A DNA stretch of 64,000 nt from Cercis canadensis. Lineage: Eukaryota > Streptophyta > Magnoliopsida > Fabales > Fabaceae. The DNA lies in contig QAOA01008415.1 of assembly GCA_003255065.1 (NCBI GenBank), positions 1 to 64,000 on the forward strand. Reading direction: 5' to 3'. Positions within the stretch are counted from its first letter, which is position 1, and each line of letters begins with the position of its first letter. The notes under the pieces are model-generated. The model was not told the origin of the DNA, did not search any database, and was given only the letters and a program-made list of their open reading frames with translations. This document shows positions 38,110-50,769 of this stretch, one piece after another. The translations under genes and the position numbers were made by a program.

Positions 38110-39216
38110 AATAAAATCATCTGTAGTTGCTTCTTTGACAGTGATAGATGTGATTTGTACTCAATGAAGTTAAAGAATGCTTTATCTCAACCTGGTCTAG
38201 CACCAGAGCGATTGAATGCATATCTGAATCTTGTCTTTGTTGTTTTAGCTCTTGCCGTTCTCAGAAGATTATGATACATGGTCAGTCTGATATGAAATTG
38301 GTGACTTAAGCAGTGGGTGCTGGTATGGCCAAGTTTGATATTCTCATCATTGTTTGGCTTGTTTCTCAATTATATTTTAAGTATTTTAGCTACAACTTTG
38401 GAGTTGAACATGGATCTCATAAGCTGAGGTCTCATTACCACTAAGCCACTGGTCGTTTGGTATTGGAAAAAATCTTTTCTGTGGAGGACATGTTGCTTAT
38501 GTAAGTTTCCTTTAGTTGTCTATGTAGAAAGTGTTTAGTTGTTCAGACTTTTATTGTTCTCTGCAACTGTTATTTTAAAATTTACTCTGGGTTGGTGATG
38601 AGGAATCACATGATAAAGCAGGATAAATCAAATGTGGCTGAATTTTATTTTTATAAAAACGTTCCAGCATTATGTCTTTCCAATTCCAAGGATAAAAGTT
38701 TTAATTGTATAAGGTACGTACCTCAACTCAAGGATCAATCATCAAACAAATTCAAAAAAAATAAAAATAAAAAATCTAATATCACCACAACCAACAAATT
38801 TAAATCTCAATATAATAGCTATGTATAGGAAATTACGTGTTAAGAAATGCATAAAGAATAAATAAGTAATTGAAAAATTCAACTTGGTTAATCTTACAAT
38901 TTTGTCAAATAACAAATGAGGGGTGGTATGTGGATGAGAGGACACTAACAACAAAATTATCACCCTATATATATGCTTGGTTTGTATGGTAGAGACCGCT
39001 AATGAGAAAATATGGTATACTCAGTCATATTAATCTGAACATCTATATCGAAAAATAGCACTATTCATAACAGCCACATGCTTTCCCGCTTAAGTTGGGA
39101 TAACATAGAATGCTAAGAATTTATAATGCTAAAGAACAGTGAGTTGATCTCGTTCTACAGGAGACTGCTCTCTTGTTCAATAAACACACACACACACACA
39201 TATAGAAACTAGGGAA
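38110..39216. other. FHA2 3' flank and upstream region of the F-box pseudogene
   Basis: From about 38640 on, the sequence aligns with 58470-59039, the upstream region of the intact F-box gene (shared ccaattccaaggataaaa, aaattcaacttggttaatct type strings and cataacagccacatgctttc). Before that there is only the FHA2 3' flank, with a SINE-like tRNA-related stretch near 38400-38460 on the minus strand. Confidence 0.65.
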
Positions 39217-39718
39217 ATGGCGGAAAAAAACTCAAAGATTTGGTGCCTGACATTCTTCTAAGGCTAACCGTCAAATCTTTAATGCGATTCAAATGTGTTC
39301 AAAAATCCTGGTGTCATCTCATCCAAGACCCAAACTTTGTATCAAAACACTATGTCTCCTTCAACGAAATGAACCTGAAATATGACCATCATCTATTGGT
39401 TGAGGGAACATATAACAAAAACCCTGATGAGGACTACACACAACAAAAAAAAAAAAAGACCATGGTTTCATCTGTATGATCTCCTTTGACCAAACAATTA
39501 ACATCATATCCTCTCCAAATTTTCTGGATTTAAACTAGCTGGAAGGACGACATACTAATTTTCAGGGTCCTTGCAATTGAATATATCTTCTACAAAGTAG
39601 ACCTTTCTACATATTAATAAACCCTTCAATGAGAATTTAAGGGTATTTCTATCCCAGAGAGACAGACCATTCAATAAACCTAATGGCTCTTGCTTTTGGT
39701 TTCGACGCCAAGGCTAAT

Positions 39719-40088
39719 TGTTGTTCCCAAGTCTACAAAATAGAAAATAATATACAAATAATAACAATAGGTTAGAGAAAATTAGAGATGTGGCACCAAG
39801 ATGAGACACATGTATCTTGCTTTCTTTAAGATAATTCACGCCTCTCGCAGGTGATTTTTAGTATATCCACTAGGTGCAGCGAGTTCTAGATGCGCTGCCT
39901 CTAGGATACAACAACCTGGTAGCCACACCGTTTATCCTCCAATATTCTACACAAATAGGAGAAAAGGACTTTCTCCAATACTCTTTTCTACCCAAGTGTT
40001 TACTCACACAATATAAGTAAATAATATGCACACACTACAATCAAGTTGCATTTACGAATGTATCTCATAATCATACCAATTGTAGAAG

Positions 40089-40128
<40 letters not shown>

Positions 40129-40436
40129 GTGTAGTGAATCACCTTTTCAAATTCTAGCTGTTGGCTACAATTAAATAAATATTATAAGCTTTTAAAACAA
40201 AGAATCAAAGCACAAATGAAACAACCATATGTTAGCCAATTTAAAGCCATAACCATTCAGCCAATCAAAGCATTTCAAAGCATTTTATAATGCAGTTACA
40301 TAGCCATAACCGAATGGCTTTAAAGGCTAATAACAAAAGCCTTTAAACACAATAAACATAGAGAGAAGAGAAGTTGTAACATATATAACCGTTGGGGCAT
40401 TAAACATATATATTTATTTTTAATAAAATACCAACA
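39719..40436. mobile_element. Solo LTR in the F-box pseudogene
   Basis: 718 bp starting TGTTGTTCCC and ending ACCAACA, i.e. the canonical TG...CA ends. It is flanked by a perfect 5-bp duplication ctaat (39714-39718 and 40437-40441). The intact paralogue has a single ctaat... at this point (ggctaatgaatac), proving the empty site. A CA/TA microsatellite sits at 40088-40127. No internal coding region is present, so this is the scar of unequal recombination between two LTRs. Confidence 0.85.
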
Positions 40437-40715
40437 CTAATGAATAAAAAGTTGTTGTGATTTTCAATGAGGAAGGTAAGGGTCCCAATACAGTGCCTTG
40501 CGGAGCTACAATATATGGTCTAAATTCTGAATCTGATGGTTGGAAAGATGTCCTTAGCCTTGTGCCATACTACAAAGATGTGGACCTTAATAGTCCAACA
40601 ATAAATAATGCTGCCAAATGATCATATTGATGGATATGATCTAGTTGAAATGTTTGAGTTTAACGAACGTGCTAGTTTGATTTATTATCCATATAATAGA
40701 CAAGAATGATGTATC

Positions 40716-42294
40716 CAACTCTAGGTCTGATGGGACTTTTTCCGGCAAGTATACCGGGTCACACAAGTAATATAGAAGTGAGTAGAGTATCGTTCCCACG
40801 AGGATTAAGGCTAACAATTACCAATTTCACCAATAAAGATTCTATTCGGAAGGATTAATAATTTGGATTGAAGGCAGCCCCGGATTGAGCTGCTGTAATT
40901 AACTAAGTGACAACTAAATAACACAACTCCAACAATATCGTAACAACTGTAAGAAATAATCTAAAAGTGAGATGTGTAATAAGAATGAGAAAGGTTAGGG
41001 GTTGATTTCATTCACTTGCAATTCGATTTCCTCATAGACAAGGTAATCTCAGAATCAATACTGGACTACTTATTTCAGTCACAATTTCTTTGTTGTTGGT
41101 TCATTTCCTTAAAGTGATTGACCCCAATTCCTTGGTGATACAATCCTCCCTATACTAATTACTTGCCCAATTCCTTGTTACAACCAATTAATTTAGGGGA
41201 TTTGGTTCTAGGAAATTTATCTAATACCACCTAAACGAAGTTATCTATCCCTAGATTAACTCAATTTAAGACAGAATTTATAGAGCACATCCGGATCTTA
41301 CTATTCCTAGTGTTGAACCGAATCTCTTAACCATTCAAATGGTAGCTAAGCATTTAAAGGCATTAAGAACAGTAAATTCTATTCAACAAAAGAAGTTGTA
41401 CTAAAACAAGTTTATTCAATATTGAAACTTCATTACAAATGAATTACATCAAACCCCTAACAATAAGAATTTAGCTACTCATACTTGAATTCAATAAAAA
41501 TAAATCAGTATTCAACATGAGATGAAAAGAAAAGAAAAGGAAGAAACTCTATGACGATCCAGTTCCGATTGCTGCCCCTTGCTCTCTAGTTCTTCTGCTC
41601 TTTTTCTTCCCAAGTACGGCCTCCCTTGCCATGCATCAGATTTCCCTTTTTATACTTGTGCAGGATTAGGTCATTTGGTCAAAAATAGCTCGAACACGGC
41701 CCTGACACGGCCGTGTTCCTTTTCTGGTCCTGGGCGTGTCACTTAAGTTGCAAGTTCTGGTCATCGAACACGGGCTCTGACACGCCCGTGTTCCTTTCTG
41801 ATCACGGCCGTGTTCTCTCAGACATGGCCCGTGCTCTTCTTTGGCCTGGGCGTGTCTTGACTTGTAGCCTCTGCCTGTCCAACACGGCCCCTCACACGGC
41901 CGTGTTCTCCTCTTTTCTTGACCGTGTTTGCCCTTAGACTGGGCCTTTGTTTTCTTGGACATTCTGCTTGATCAACACGGCCTTGGACACGGCCGTGTCT
42001 GTTCCTGTCTGAGGCCGTGTTTGTCCTTGAGCTTGAGCAGTGGCCTCTGGATGGTAGACACGGGGTGCACACGGGCGTGTTCCTGCCCGTGTCTAGCAGA
42101 AAACTTGGTAGAATGCTGCTGTCATTGCCATTTTCTCCATGAATTGCTGCCAAATTCTTCTCATTTCCAAATTACCCATCTTGGTACCTGTCAAAACCAA
42201 TTTATGGATTAAACACCATGTTTATAGAGAATTTGCTTGCAATGCAGGTAAAAATTCAGTATTAAAGTATGGATTGTATAGTTCTAAAAGACAA
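40716..42294. mobile_element. LTR-like nonautonomous element with cacggccgtg palindromes
   Basis: A 1.58-kb insertion flanked by gtatc (40711-40715 and 42295-42299). The paralogue has one gtatc here. It begins near gatgggactttttccggcaa and tatcgttcccacgaggatt, text common to a widespread class of plant LTR elements, but it does not show clean TG...CA ends. Bases 41690-42105 hold a run of degenerate cacggccgtgt / cacgggcgtgt motifs about 35-90 bp apart. There is no recognisable gag or pol. Confidence 0.65.
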
Positions 42295-44070
42295 GTATCA
42301 AGGTCATGGAAGAGTGTGGGAATGAAGAATCTTGGACAAATTACTTTACTATTGGACCCATTGTAGGAGTTAATAGGCCGTTGGGGATTTGGAGAAACAA
42401 TGAGATTGTTTTGGTAGACTAACATGGAACAGTGGCATCGTGTAATCCCCATACTCTAGAGATTGAAGACCTTGGATTTCATGGTAAGTCATGGAGTTTA
42501 TCCCTTGCAATCTACAAGGAGAGTGTTAGAAACCCAGAAATCAACTAATAAATCCAAAGATAGATAACCAGAGAATGGAATAAAATACTCAGCAGTGTTA
42601 TTCAATTCAAATGTTTAACTACAATAGTCCAGAGCATATAGCTCCTCAGAGAAATGGATTCTCTGTCAAAGGCAAACATTAAAACTCTCTTTCTCTCTCA
42701 TTCCCTATTCCTTTTCTTAAGACTAACCTAACTCATGTGAGCAGTCCCCCCTTTCCTTTAAACGAATGCCAGCTTAGCCTAATTGTCTATAACAGAATTC
42801 CCTTCTGCCTCACTCTTCTTTCTAGCAGAATTCCCCTCTGCCCCACTCTTCTTCCTCCTAGTATAAACCTTCCATATTTTAGGTTTGACTTTATCATTAC
42901 CGACCTATGGAAGCAGAACCTTGTCCTCAAGGCTGAAAGTTGGGAACTGTTGCTGTAAAACCTCTGTATCCTCCCATGTAGTGTCATCCGAGGAGCCCTC
43001 TTTCCATTTAACAAGACACTACCTGATAGGAATGCCCTCCTTTACGATGTCCCTACTTGCCAAAATTTCTTCAAATTTTATATTGTCATCCAATTCAACT
43101 TCAAATCCACTAGGCAGCTTTGGTTCAACAGAATAATTCCCAATTGCCCTTTTTAATTGGGATACGTGAAAACTGGATGAATCTTTGAATGTAGGGGCAA
43201 CTTCAACTTGTAAGCTACTATACCATACTTTGCCAAGATCGGATAAGAACCAAAAAATCTAGCAGCCAGCTTTTGATTGATTCTCTGATGGACAGTTTGC
43301 TATCTATGAGGACACAGCTTTAAGAAAACTCATTCTCCCACTTGGTAAGATTGCAGAGTTCTGTGTCTATTAGCAAACCTTTTCATTTGATCTTATGCCT
43401 TGTTCAAATTGTGTTTGAGTTGTGCCAATGCTTCATCTCTGTCACATAGTTCATTAGCCACTGCCTCCACCTTTGTCTCACTCCATAGGTACTTAGTTAG
43501 AGTAGGAGCCTTTCTGCCATAGACAATCTCAAAGAGAGAAGAACCCGTAGAAGCATGGTAGGAGGTTTTGTACCATAATTATGCCCAAGATACATAGTAT
43601 GCCCAATTTTTTGGGTGCTCAGAAGCAAAGCAACATAAATATGTCTTTAAGCATATGTTTAACACTTCAGTTTGGCCATCCGTTTTCAGATGATAAGAAG
43701 AACTCATCTTCAACATTGTGCCTTGCATTCGGAAAAGCTCCCTCTAGAAATTACTTAGAAACAAAGGGTCACAGTTGTTGATTATTGAATGTGGGATACC
43801 GTGAAGCCTAACAATTTCCTTGACAAAGAGTTCAGCCACAGTCCTGGCTTAAGAGGGATGCTTTAACAGAATAAAATGGCCATACTTAGATAGTCTATCA
43901 CCCACTATTAGGATAGCTTGATATCCTTTAGATTTGGGAAGACCAGTTATGAAATCCATAGAAATGTCCTCTCAAATTTGATTTGGAACTTTCAATGGCT
44001 GGAGTAAGCCAACTAGGGATGTTGCTGCATATTTCTGCCTTTGGCATATATCACAAGACTTTACAAAGTC

Positions 44071-45511
44071 TTAGATGCATCTTTTCATCACATACCAATA
44101 CAAATTGCCTGCCACCCTTCTGTAAGTTCGAAGAAAACCAAAATGGCCATCGGTGGGCGATGAATGAAACTCTCTTAAGAGAAGCTGGATGTGAGGTGAA
44201 GTGGCCAGGATGACTAAACCGTTCTTATAAAGTAGAACCCACTTCTGGTAAGTAAAACCAAGCCGAGAATTAGGATTTGCTTGCAGGTCAGAGATGACTT
44301 GTTTAAGCTTTGGATCCAGCTGAACCTCATTACCAACAAGGTCTCCTTCTACCCAAACCAGAGAAGAGATGACAACATGGAACTCTGCAACCTCATGTAG
44401 GCGAGACAAGGCATCAACAACCTTATTATCTGGACCATGTTTATATATTACTTGGAAGCGGTAACCTAACAGTTTGGCCATACACGACTGTTGATTTATG
44501 GTATTTTTTTTCTGCTGCAACAGATGTTTCAAACTTCTCTGATCAGTATAGATAACAAAGGCTCTCCCCAAAAAGTAGTGTCTCCAATGTTGAACCGCAA
44601 GGACCAAGGCCATGAGTTCTTTGTCATAAGCCGATTTAGATACATGGTTGCTAGAGAATGCCTTGCTAAAATATGCAATTGGCTTGTGGTTTTGCATCAA
44701 AACTGCTTCAATCCCCGTGCCTGAAGCATCACACTCTATTTCGAAGGGTCTTGCAAAATCTGGAAGAGCCAAAATAGGAGAAGTAGTCATAATCTTCTTA
44801 AGGTCTAGAAAAGCTTTCAATGCTGCTAGTCTCCACTGAAAATTATGCTTCTTGGTAAGTTCAGTGAGAGGCTTTGCAATTTGCCCATATCCAACCACAA
44901 ATTTCTGATAATAGCCAGTCAATCCCAAGAACCCTCGGACTCCTTTAACAGTTTTTAGGACTGGCCAATCGATTATCACTTGTATCTTGGCATGGTCAGT
45001 TGCAACTCCCTTACCAGAAATAACATGCCCAAGATACTCCACAGCCACCCTACCAAAGCTGCATTTTTTTTTATGTTTACTACAAACTAATGTTTGGACA
45101 GAACCTGAAGAATTGTTTCGAGATGCTATAGATGCATTGACCAATCCAAGCTGGACGAAACAAATCATTCATAACGACTTGGAAAGTTGCCGGGGCATTA
45201 GTGAGTCCAAACGGCATGACTAAAAACTCATAATGTCCATTGTAAGTACGGAATGTAGTCTTCGAAACATCAACATCATTAACCTGTATTTGGTGAAATC
45301 CGGATTTTAAATCAAGCTTTGTAAAATAAGAGGCCCCATAGAGCTCATCCACCATAGGTATTGGGTATTTGTCAGGGATAGTCACCCTATTCAAGGTTCT
45401 ATAGTCAGCACATAATCTCGAAGTGTTGTCCTTCTTCTTAACCAAAAGTATTGGACTAGAAAAAAGGCTAGAGCTAGGTTGAATGATACCTGTATGGAGC
45501 ATTTTAGTCAT
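44071..45511 (-). pseudogene. Gypsy RT-RNase H region with the catalytic YxDD block missing
   Basis: The RT palm begins normally ([46 protein letters not shown]). After MNDLFRP it jumps to sequence equivalent to KKKCSFG, so the segment that should hold the F/Y-x-D-D catalytic aspartates is absent. A frameshift accompanies this (45168/45080). RNase H follows with its Asp in ECDASGTG and ALSRLHE at the end. The damage makes the element unable to reverse-transcribe by itself. Confidence 0.8.
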
Positions 45512-45761
45512 TTTCCTTTTGATTTCTTCTTTATGGTGGTGAGGATATCAATAGGGTCTCACATTGACTGGCTCCTACCCTTCCTCCAGTGCAATAGAGT
45601 GCACACAATTTCTCTTTGAAGGAAGCCTTTTTTTAGCAAGAAAAACAACTTCAAATTTGTTCATTAAGATTGACATTTCTTGTTGTTGTTGCCTTGTTAA
45701 TTTATTCTGTTTCTCAGCTTCTAATGTAATAAAAGTATTAGTCCACCTAATCCCCCCTACT

Positions 45762-46250
45762 TCAAAATAACTTGCCTCCAGAAAGCTGTGTAATGAGGCT
45801 GGATTTGGGAACCCAAACTGCTTGCTCTTGGATGTCACAAAGCTTCCAGAATCGCCTTGCAAAATAACCTTCCTCCCTTTTATTTGAAATTCCATGGTCA
45901 TGTCCTGCCAGTCCATCAACACTTTCCCAAGTGTTTTCAACCAAAATAATATCCATTCCTCCTAAGTTTAAGACATAGGCATCAATTTGAATTTCGATAT
46001 TCCCAAACTGAAGCATCAAGCCAGTACACTTCCCTTGGGCAATTACTTTATGCCCATCGCTAAGTCGAATTCCCAATCTCTCAATAGATTGCACCAGTAA
46101 CCTCAAAGCTTGTGTTAATTCAATAAAGATGAAATTATGAGTTGCTCTATTGTCAATGAGCACTACAACAGTCACCCCTTGTAACACCCCATCAAGACGC
46201 ATAGTCTTATTCCCTGTATTGTCAGCCTCGGTCCTGCCGAATATTCCCAT
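45762..46250 (-). pseudogene. Gypsy aspartic protease region, altered active site
   Basis: The context ATHNFIF matches the retroelement protease active site, but the expected D-S-G is D-N-R (VVLIDNRATHNF). The segment follows the gag zinc knuckle and precedes RT, as expected. The substitution removes the conserved Gly and Ser, so protease activity is unlikely. Confidence 0.65.
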
Positions 46251-48060
46251 GGCTTTTCATTCGAATTCCTCTTCTTCCTCTGAATCTTCCACTTCCATCG
46301 CAACAATTTTACCCTCCGAATTCAAAGTCTCGTTTTCGCCCAATACTAGTAGTTGGAGTTGTTTATCAGTGCATTGGTGGAGTGGGTAGTACTTCTCCCC
46401 ACAGCGGAAGCATATTCCCTTAGTTCTTCGCTCCATAAGCTCGGGGTATGATATATGGTGAAGTCCATTTGCCTTTTCCGGCAGTCCTCGGTGATCTCCC
46501 TCACTGCGTTAAGGAGGAATGGTCGAAGATAGAGAAGAAAATTTGTTCTATGCTTGACCCGAAGGATGCGATCCGGATTGATAATAGGTTCGACCTGAAC
46601 TCCACCCATATGAGTTAGCAGCCTGGCCCATTGTGTTGGAGAAGCCCAAATCCCTTTGAACCGGGTAGGATCGTGATCCACTTCGAGGAACCGATTCTCA
46701 ATTGCTCTGACCCTAATATTGTCCCCAAAACTGCTTTTCTCCCACGTCATCTTCTCTGGCCAGCTCCTCTTCAATGTCTTTTGCCATTTTTATTAGCTGT
46801 GGTCGAGAGGTGGGGTTCAGTGTGCGTACCCAACGTTGAATAATGGGTCGTAAGCCACTCATGAAATAACCGACGTATTATTCTTCCGGTAACCTGCCTA
46901 CTTGGGATGAAATCAGCTCAAATTTCTCGATATAATCCTCTACAGCTCCTGTTTGCTTTAAGGCAGAGAGTTCCTCAAAAAGATTCTCAAATTTATGGTC
47001 CTCATAACGAGCGATTAGTGCTCTCTTCAACTTATCCTTAGACAAATTATCCTTCGTTTCATGAAGGAGATTAAACTAGTGTATGGTAACCCCTTCCATA
47101 CTAAGCCTGGCTAACTTGAGCTTAACTTCTTCAGAGGTGTTCTGTACTTCGAAATAAATTTCAGCTCTGGTAATCCATCCTACAGGATCAGTGCCATTGA
47201 ACATCGGTAGCTCCACCTTACGTACTGACATCCTGTATTCCTCTAATGAATCCTCCTGCACTACTTCCACTCGGTGTTGCCGAGGAGGCAAGGTGGACTT
47301 TTCCCCTAATGTAGATGAAACTCTCGTTAACATTCTACTAACTTCATGCAGTAAAGAGTGCTACATGTCCATCAAAGAAGACTCGAATGAAGACTACATA
47401 TCACCCATTCCAACCCTTAGTGATGCCAATTTAGCCTATAAAACATCCACGTCTGACATTTTTGGTGGCATGAAATCACTCTAGGAATGAACTGATCTTT
47501 CCCTCAATGAAATGGATCCGGCAGGTCGAACCAATTTGTTAGGAACCCAAAAATTAACTAATAAATCAGAGATAGATAACCAGAGAATGGAATAAAATAC
47601 TCAGCAGTGTGATTCAATTCAAAGGTTTAACTACAATGGCCTAGAGCATATATCTCCTCAGAGAAATGGATTCTCTGTCAAAGGCTAACAGTAAAACTCT
47701 CTTTCTCTCTCATTCCCTATTCCCTTCCTTAAGACTAACCCAACTCACGTGAGCAGTCCCCCCTTTCCTCTAACCGAATGCCAGCTCAGCCTATTGTCTA
47801 TAACAGAATTCCCTTCTGCCCCACTCTTCTTTCTAACAGAATTCCCCTCTGCCCCACTCTTCTTCCTCCTAGTATAAACCCTCCATATTTTGGGCTGGAC
47901 TTTATCAGAGAGCCTTGTTTCATTAAGAGGAGATGACCCACAAAATCAAGCATGGGTATATTCCTTTGTTATAGTTCCTGATCAGGTATTTGAAATGGGT
48001 TTCCGATCCCGGTTCGAGTCATAGTTGGGGTTTCATTTCTATCGCAAGAAAATGTGTTAG

Positions 48061-48822
48061 TAGCGATCTTGTTTGCATAAATTTATAGTTTCAATATATT
48101 TAGAAATGGACATTGCAAGCGCAATTGTGTTATTGATGCAAAATTTTCAGGATAAGAGGTTCAATTCCATACTGAACTTCCCATGATATTTTTGTTTATG
48201 CAAAGCATTGTTGTATCCTTGTTAATTGTGCCCTAGAATGTTCATTCATTTTCTACTTTTTATATTCAACTGGTGTTCTGCTTGTTCATCATGTAGGACT
48301 GACTATTTATTGCATTCGCTTGTTTAATTTGTAATTTTTCTAATTCTATTATGTTGCTGCCCATGTTTTTGATTAGCAACGTTTCATTTTTATAAGTAAA
48401 ATTTACATTAGAAAATCATGATTCTTTGAAGGAAAAGTATGTAGACCTAATTAACAAGTAAAAAAGAAAAAAGAAAAAAGAAAAGAACTTTCAAAATAAA
48501 ACTTGCAGAATTTATTAAGATCCTTCAAAAAATAAAACCTCATTAAAATCTCATTTAATAAGCTAATATCTTAGCAATGTCTTGTAAATTTTTACAATCT
48601 AAAAATTCAATGACATTCAATCATAGCATACCCCGTTAACCATAGAATAAATCAATATTGAGTTTAAGATTCTTGAAGACACACAATATCAAATTTAACC
48701 AAAGTATAGCTGCTTGACATTTTCCGTTTGTATTTTGTAGCTTGTATGTGGTCTTCAACATCTAAGATTAAATATCTATATGTAGCACTAGCGAAACAAA
48801 GATACTAGTTAATTAAAAAAAA
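48061..48822. other. 3' flank of the F-box pseudogene and AT-rich DNA
   Basis: 48061-48220 aligns with 60300-60420 (attttcaggataagaggttc, ttgtttatgcaaagcatt). After about 48330 the alignment is lost, and it resumes at 51240-51345. The intervening stretch holds the Pack-MULE plus unassigned AT-rich sequence. Confidence 0.6.
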
Positions 48823-49170
48823 GAGTAAAACCTTCGTCTTTGAAACATGCTATTACTGACAATTTAATCCTTCATTAATTTTTTGTGACAATTTAATCCT
48901 TAAATTTGTATTCTGTTGGACAATTTAATCCTCCATCTGGTGACATTAAGTGAGGTTAAATAGAAAAGTCCATGTGACACGTTAAGTGCTAACGTGACTG
49001 TTAAGTGATGACATAACACCTTAAAAAAAATTTGCTGACATGGCACCTGAAAAAAAAATTGAAATTTTTTTTTCTCTCTCATCTCTCCCTCTCTATCTCA
49101 CTCTCACCTCTCTCTCTCCGCCATCTCTCTCTCTCTCAATAAATTGCTCTCTCTCAAAAGGTTGGTTCAG

Positions 49171-50769
49171 TAGGAATGCCAGTTGCAGCTACCATAAGAG
49201 CAACAATGGCTCCAGAAGGATGGCAGATACCATTGTTTAACAAACTTCCCAGTGGTTATGTAGAAGAAGTTCCAAATCCCATATGGCAATACCATAAATA
49301 CATTCCTTATTCAAAGCCAGACAAAAAAGTTCGTGATCAGATTCAAATTTATGGCACCCCAAAAGATCTTGATGATTTATGCTTGAAGGTAAAAAAAATC
49401 TTCATCCGCACAATCATTCATGATTGATTTCCATCCTCCACTCTCTATAGGTCTGTTGTGTTTGATGTTTTAGTTTATTTTATATTTTTCCAAGCACAAT
49501 TTGCGAACTACATTCAATATAGAGCTCTTCTGGAGGGATGGACTTTTCGTATGTGGAGCAAATATACAGGTGTTTTGATTTGGAAGACACAAAATCCTTG
49601 GCCTGGTCTCAGAGGTCAGTTTTATGATCATCTACTTGACCAAACAGCGGGTTTCTATGGTTGTAAATGTGCTGCAGAGCCAATTCATGTACAGCTCAAT
49701 TTGGCAACATATTATGTAGAGGTGAGTTTCTAAACTGAAGTTCTAGTCTTATGAGTTGGGGTTCTCTGAAATATAATAGAGGCATCATTTGACGATACTA
49801 TAAATATCTTGCGACTTGTTTTATAAAGTAAATTTTGAAGTAGGAAGGCAGAAACAATAAGTATACTGCACTCGTGAAATAATCACTTTTCTCTCTTCAA
49901 TTTCTTACATGGTCCAGTTATGAGCGGAACAGTGTATTTAAGATTGTTTTTGCTTCAAACAGGTTGTGAATACCACATCAGAGGAATTGTATAGGTTAGC
50001 TATTGAAGTCTCAGTATGGGATCTCGAAGGTACATGTCCATACTACAAAGTTCCTGAAGATCTCTTTGTGCCGCCAAAGAAAGTAGCACATTGTTAGGCC
50101 ACGACGATCTGAGAGGGGCCATAAACCAAATCCCAAATATTTGGGATGTGCTGGGATCTGAAGGACCATTGCATGCATGAATAAAGGAAGGGGTATATGT
50201 AACTCGGTGGGTCAACTCAGTAAAGGTATACATAACTCGGTGGGTCAACTCAGCGTTGCCATGCACTTGGGTTTCTGTTGCAGCTTATGCAGGAATGGCT
50301 GGCTTTGGGTCGTGGCAGTCAGCTCTACGTGCAGAAGAAAATGGGTTGCCCATAGTTGTGAGTTTCACGTCATTTTTTAGTTCCATTTGTTATGCTCTGT
50401 TTTTTACGTGTGTTGAGTTCTATTTGTTAGTTGTTAGTTTTCCTTTTATTTCAGTTCATTTTGTACGTGGCTTTGCTTATTTAAAGCAGCCAATGCTTTG
50501 GTTAAAGAGGCAAGTATTCTTTACATTTAAATGGTGGTACGTTTCTCACCCAAAGAGAAAACAAACTAACTTAGCATTATACTCTCTGACTGGGACCTAT
50601 CACACCTGTTGTTGAGATGAAGTATCCGAAGAGTGAAACTCCAAAGCCAGTCTACTTTCTTCTTCTGAAACTCTATGACACGTCCGATGATAGAATTTTA
50701 TCTAGAAACTTCTATTGGTTGCATCTTTGTGGTGGAGATTACAAGCTACTAGAGCCATATAGGCGGAGA
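49171..50769 (+). pseudogene. Captured exons of mannosylglycoprotein endo-beta-mannosidase (GH2)
   Basis: Four exon-like pieces appear in order: 49171-49388 ([31 protein letters not shown]), ~49495-49721 ([34 protein letters not shown]), 49963-~50090 ([20 protein letters not shown]) and ~50605-50769 ([37 protein letters not shown]). Introns are retained, so DNA was captured, not a cDNA. The second acceptor looks decayed and the third piece runs into unrelated DNA and a stop. The family acts on plant N-glycans; this fragment lacks most of the enzyme and is not expected to be functional. Confidence 0.8.
50284..50357 (+). pseudogene. Second captured exon, source gene unknown
   Basis: Bounded by a good acceptor (tttctgttgcag) and donor (gtgagt), this exon reads AYAGMAGFGSWQSALRAEEN and on to GLPIV. 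The text does not fit the endo-beta-mannosidase and interrupts it between the third and fourth pieces. It is probably an exon from a different host gene. Just upstream, cataactcggtgggtcaact-type text occurs twice (50197, 50231), a short tandem repeat. Confidence 0.5.

Larger units (their letters stand above)
42524..47907 (-). mobile_element. Ty3/gypsy chromodomain retrotransposon, defective
   Basis: LTRs at 42524-42896 and 47537-47907 (tgttag...ttatca), with a 5-bp target duplication gagag on both sides (42519-42523, 47908-47912). The element reads on the minus strand. Going down from 47500 the order is gag; a zinc knuckle CFRCGEKYYPLHQC near 46400; a protease-like region; RT from 45511; RNase H (IECDASGTG, 44700); integrase zinc region near 44100; integrase core ([14 protein letters not shown]) near 43950; and a chromodomain-like CLVKWKEGSSDDTTWE near 43000. 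Stops and frameshifts abound, so the element is dead. Confidence 0.92.
39217..48060 (+). pseudogene. SLF-like F-box pseudogene split by three insertions
   Basis: Four pieces align in order with the intact gene at 59040-60287: 39217-39718, 40437-40715, 42295-42523 and 47908-48060. The F-box (LVPDILLRL... KSLMRFKCVQKSW) is still readable but is out of frame with the ATG at 39217. There is also a ~100-bp deletion after about 40607, an internal stop (tagact for tagacg, 42414) and small indels. The insertions are a solo LTR, an LTR-like element and a chromodomain gypsy element, each with a 5-bp target duplication. No function is expected. Confidence 0.9.

Noticed and set aside
41666..42153. Arg/Cys/Gly-rich frames over the GC palindromes
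   Set aside because: Produced by the repeated cacggccgtg DNA motif; not expected to be a protein.
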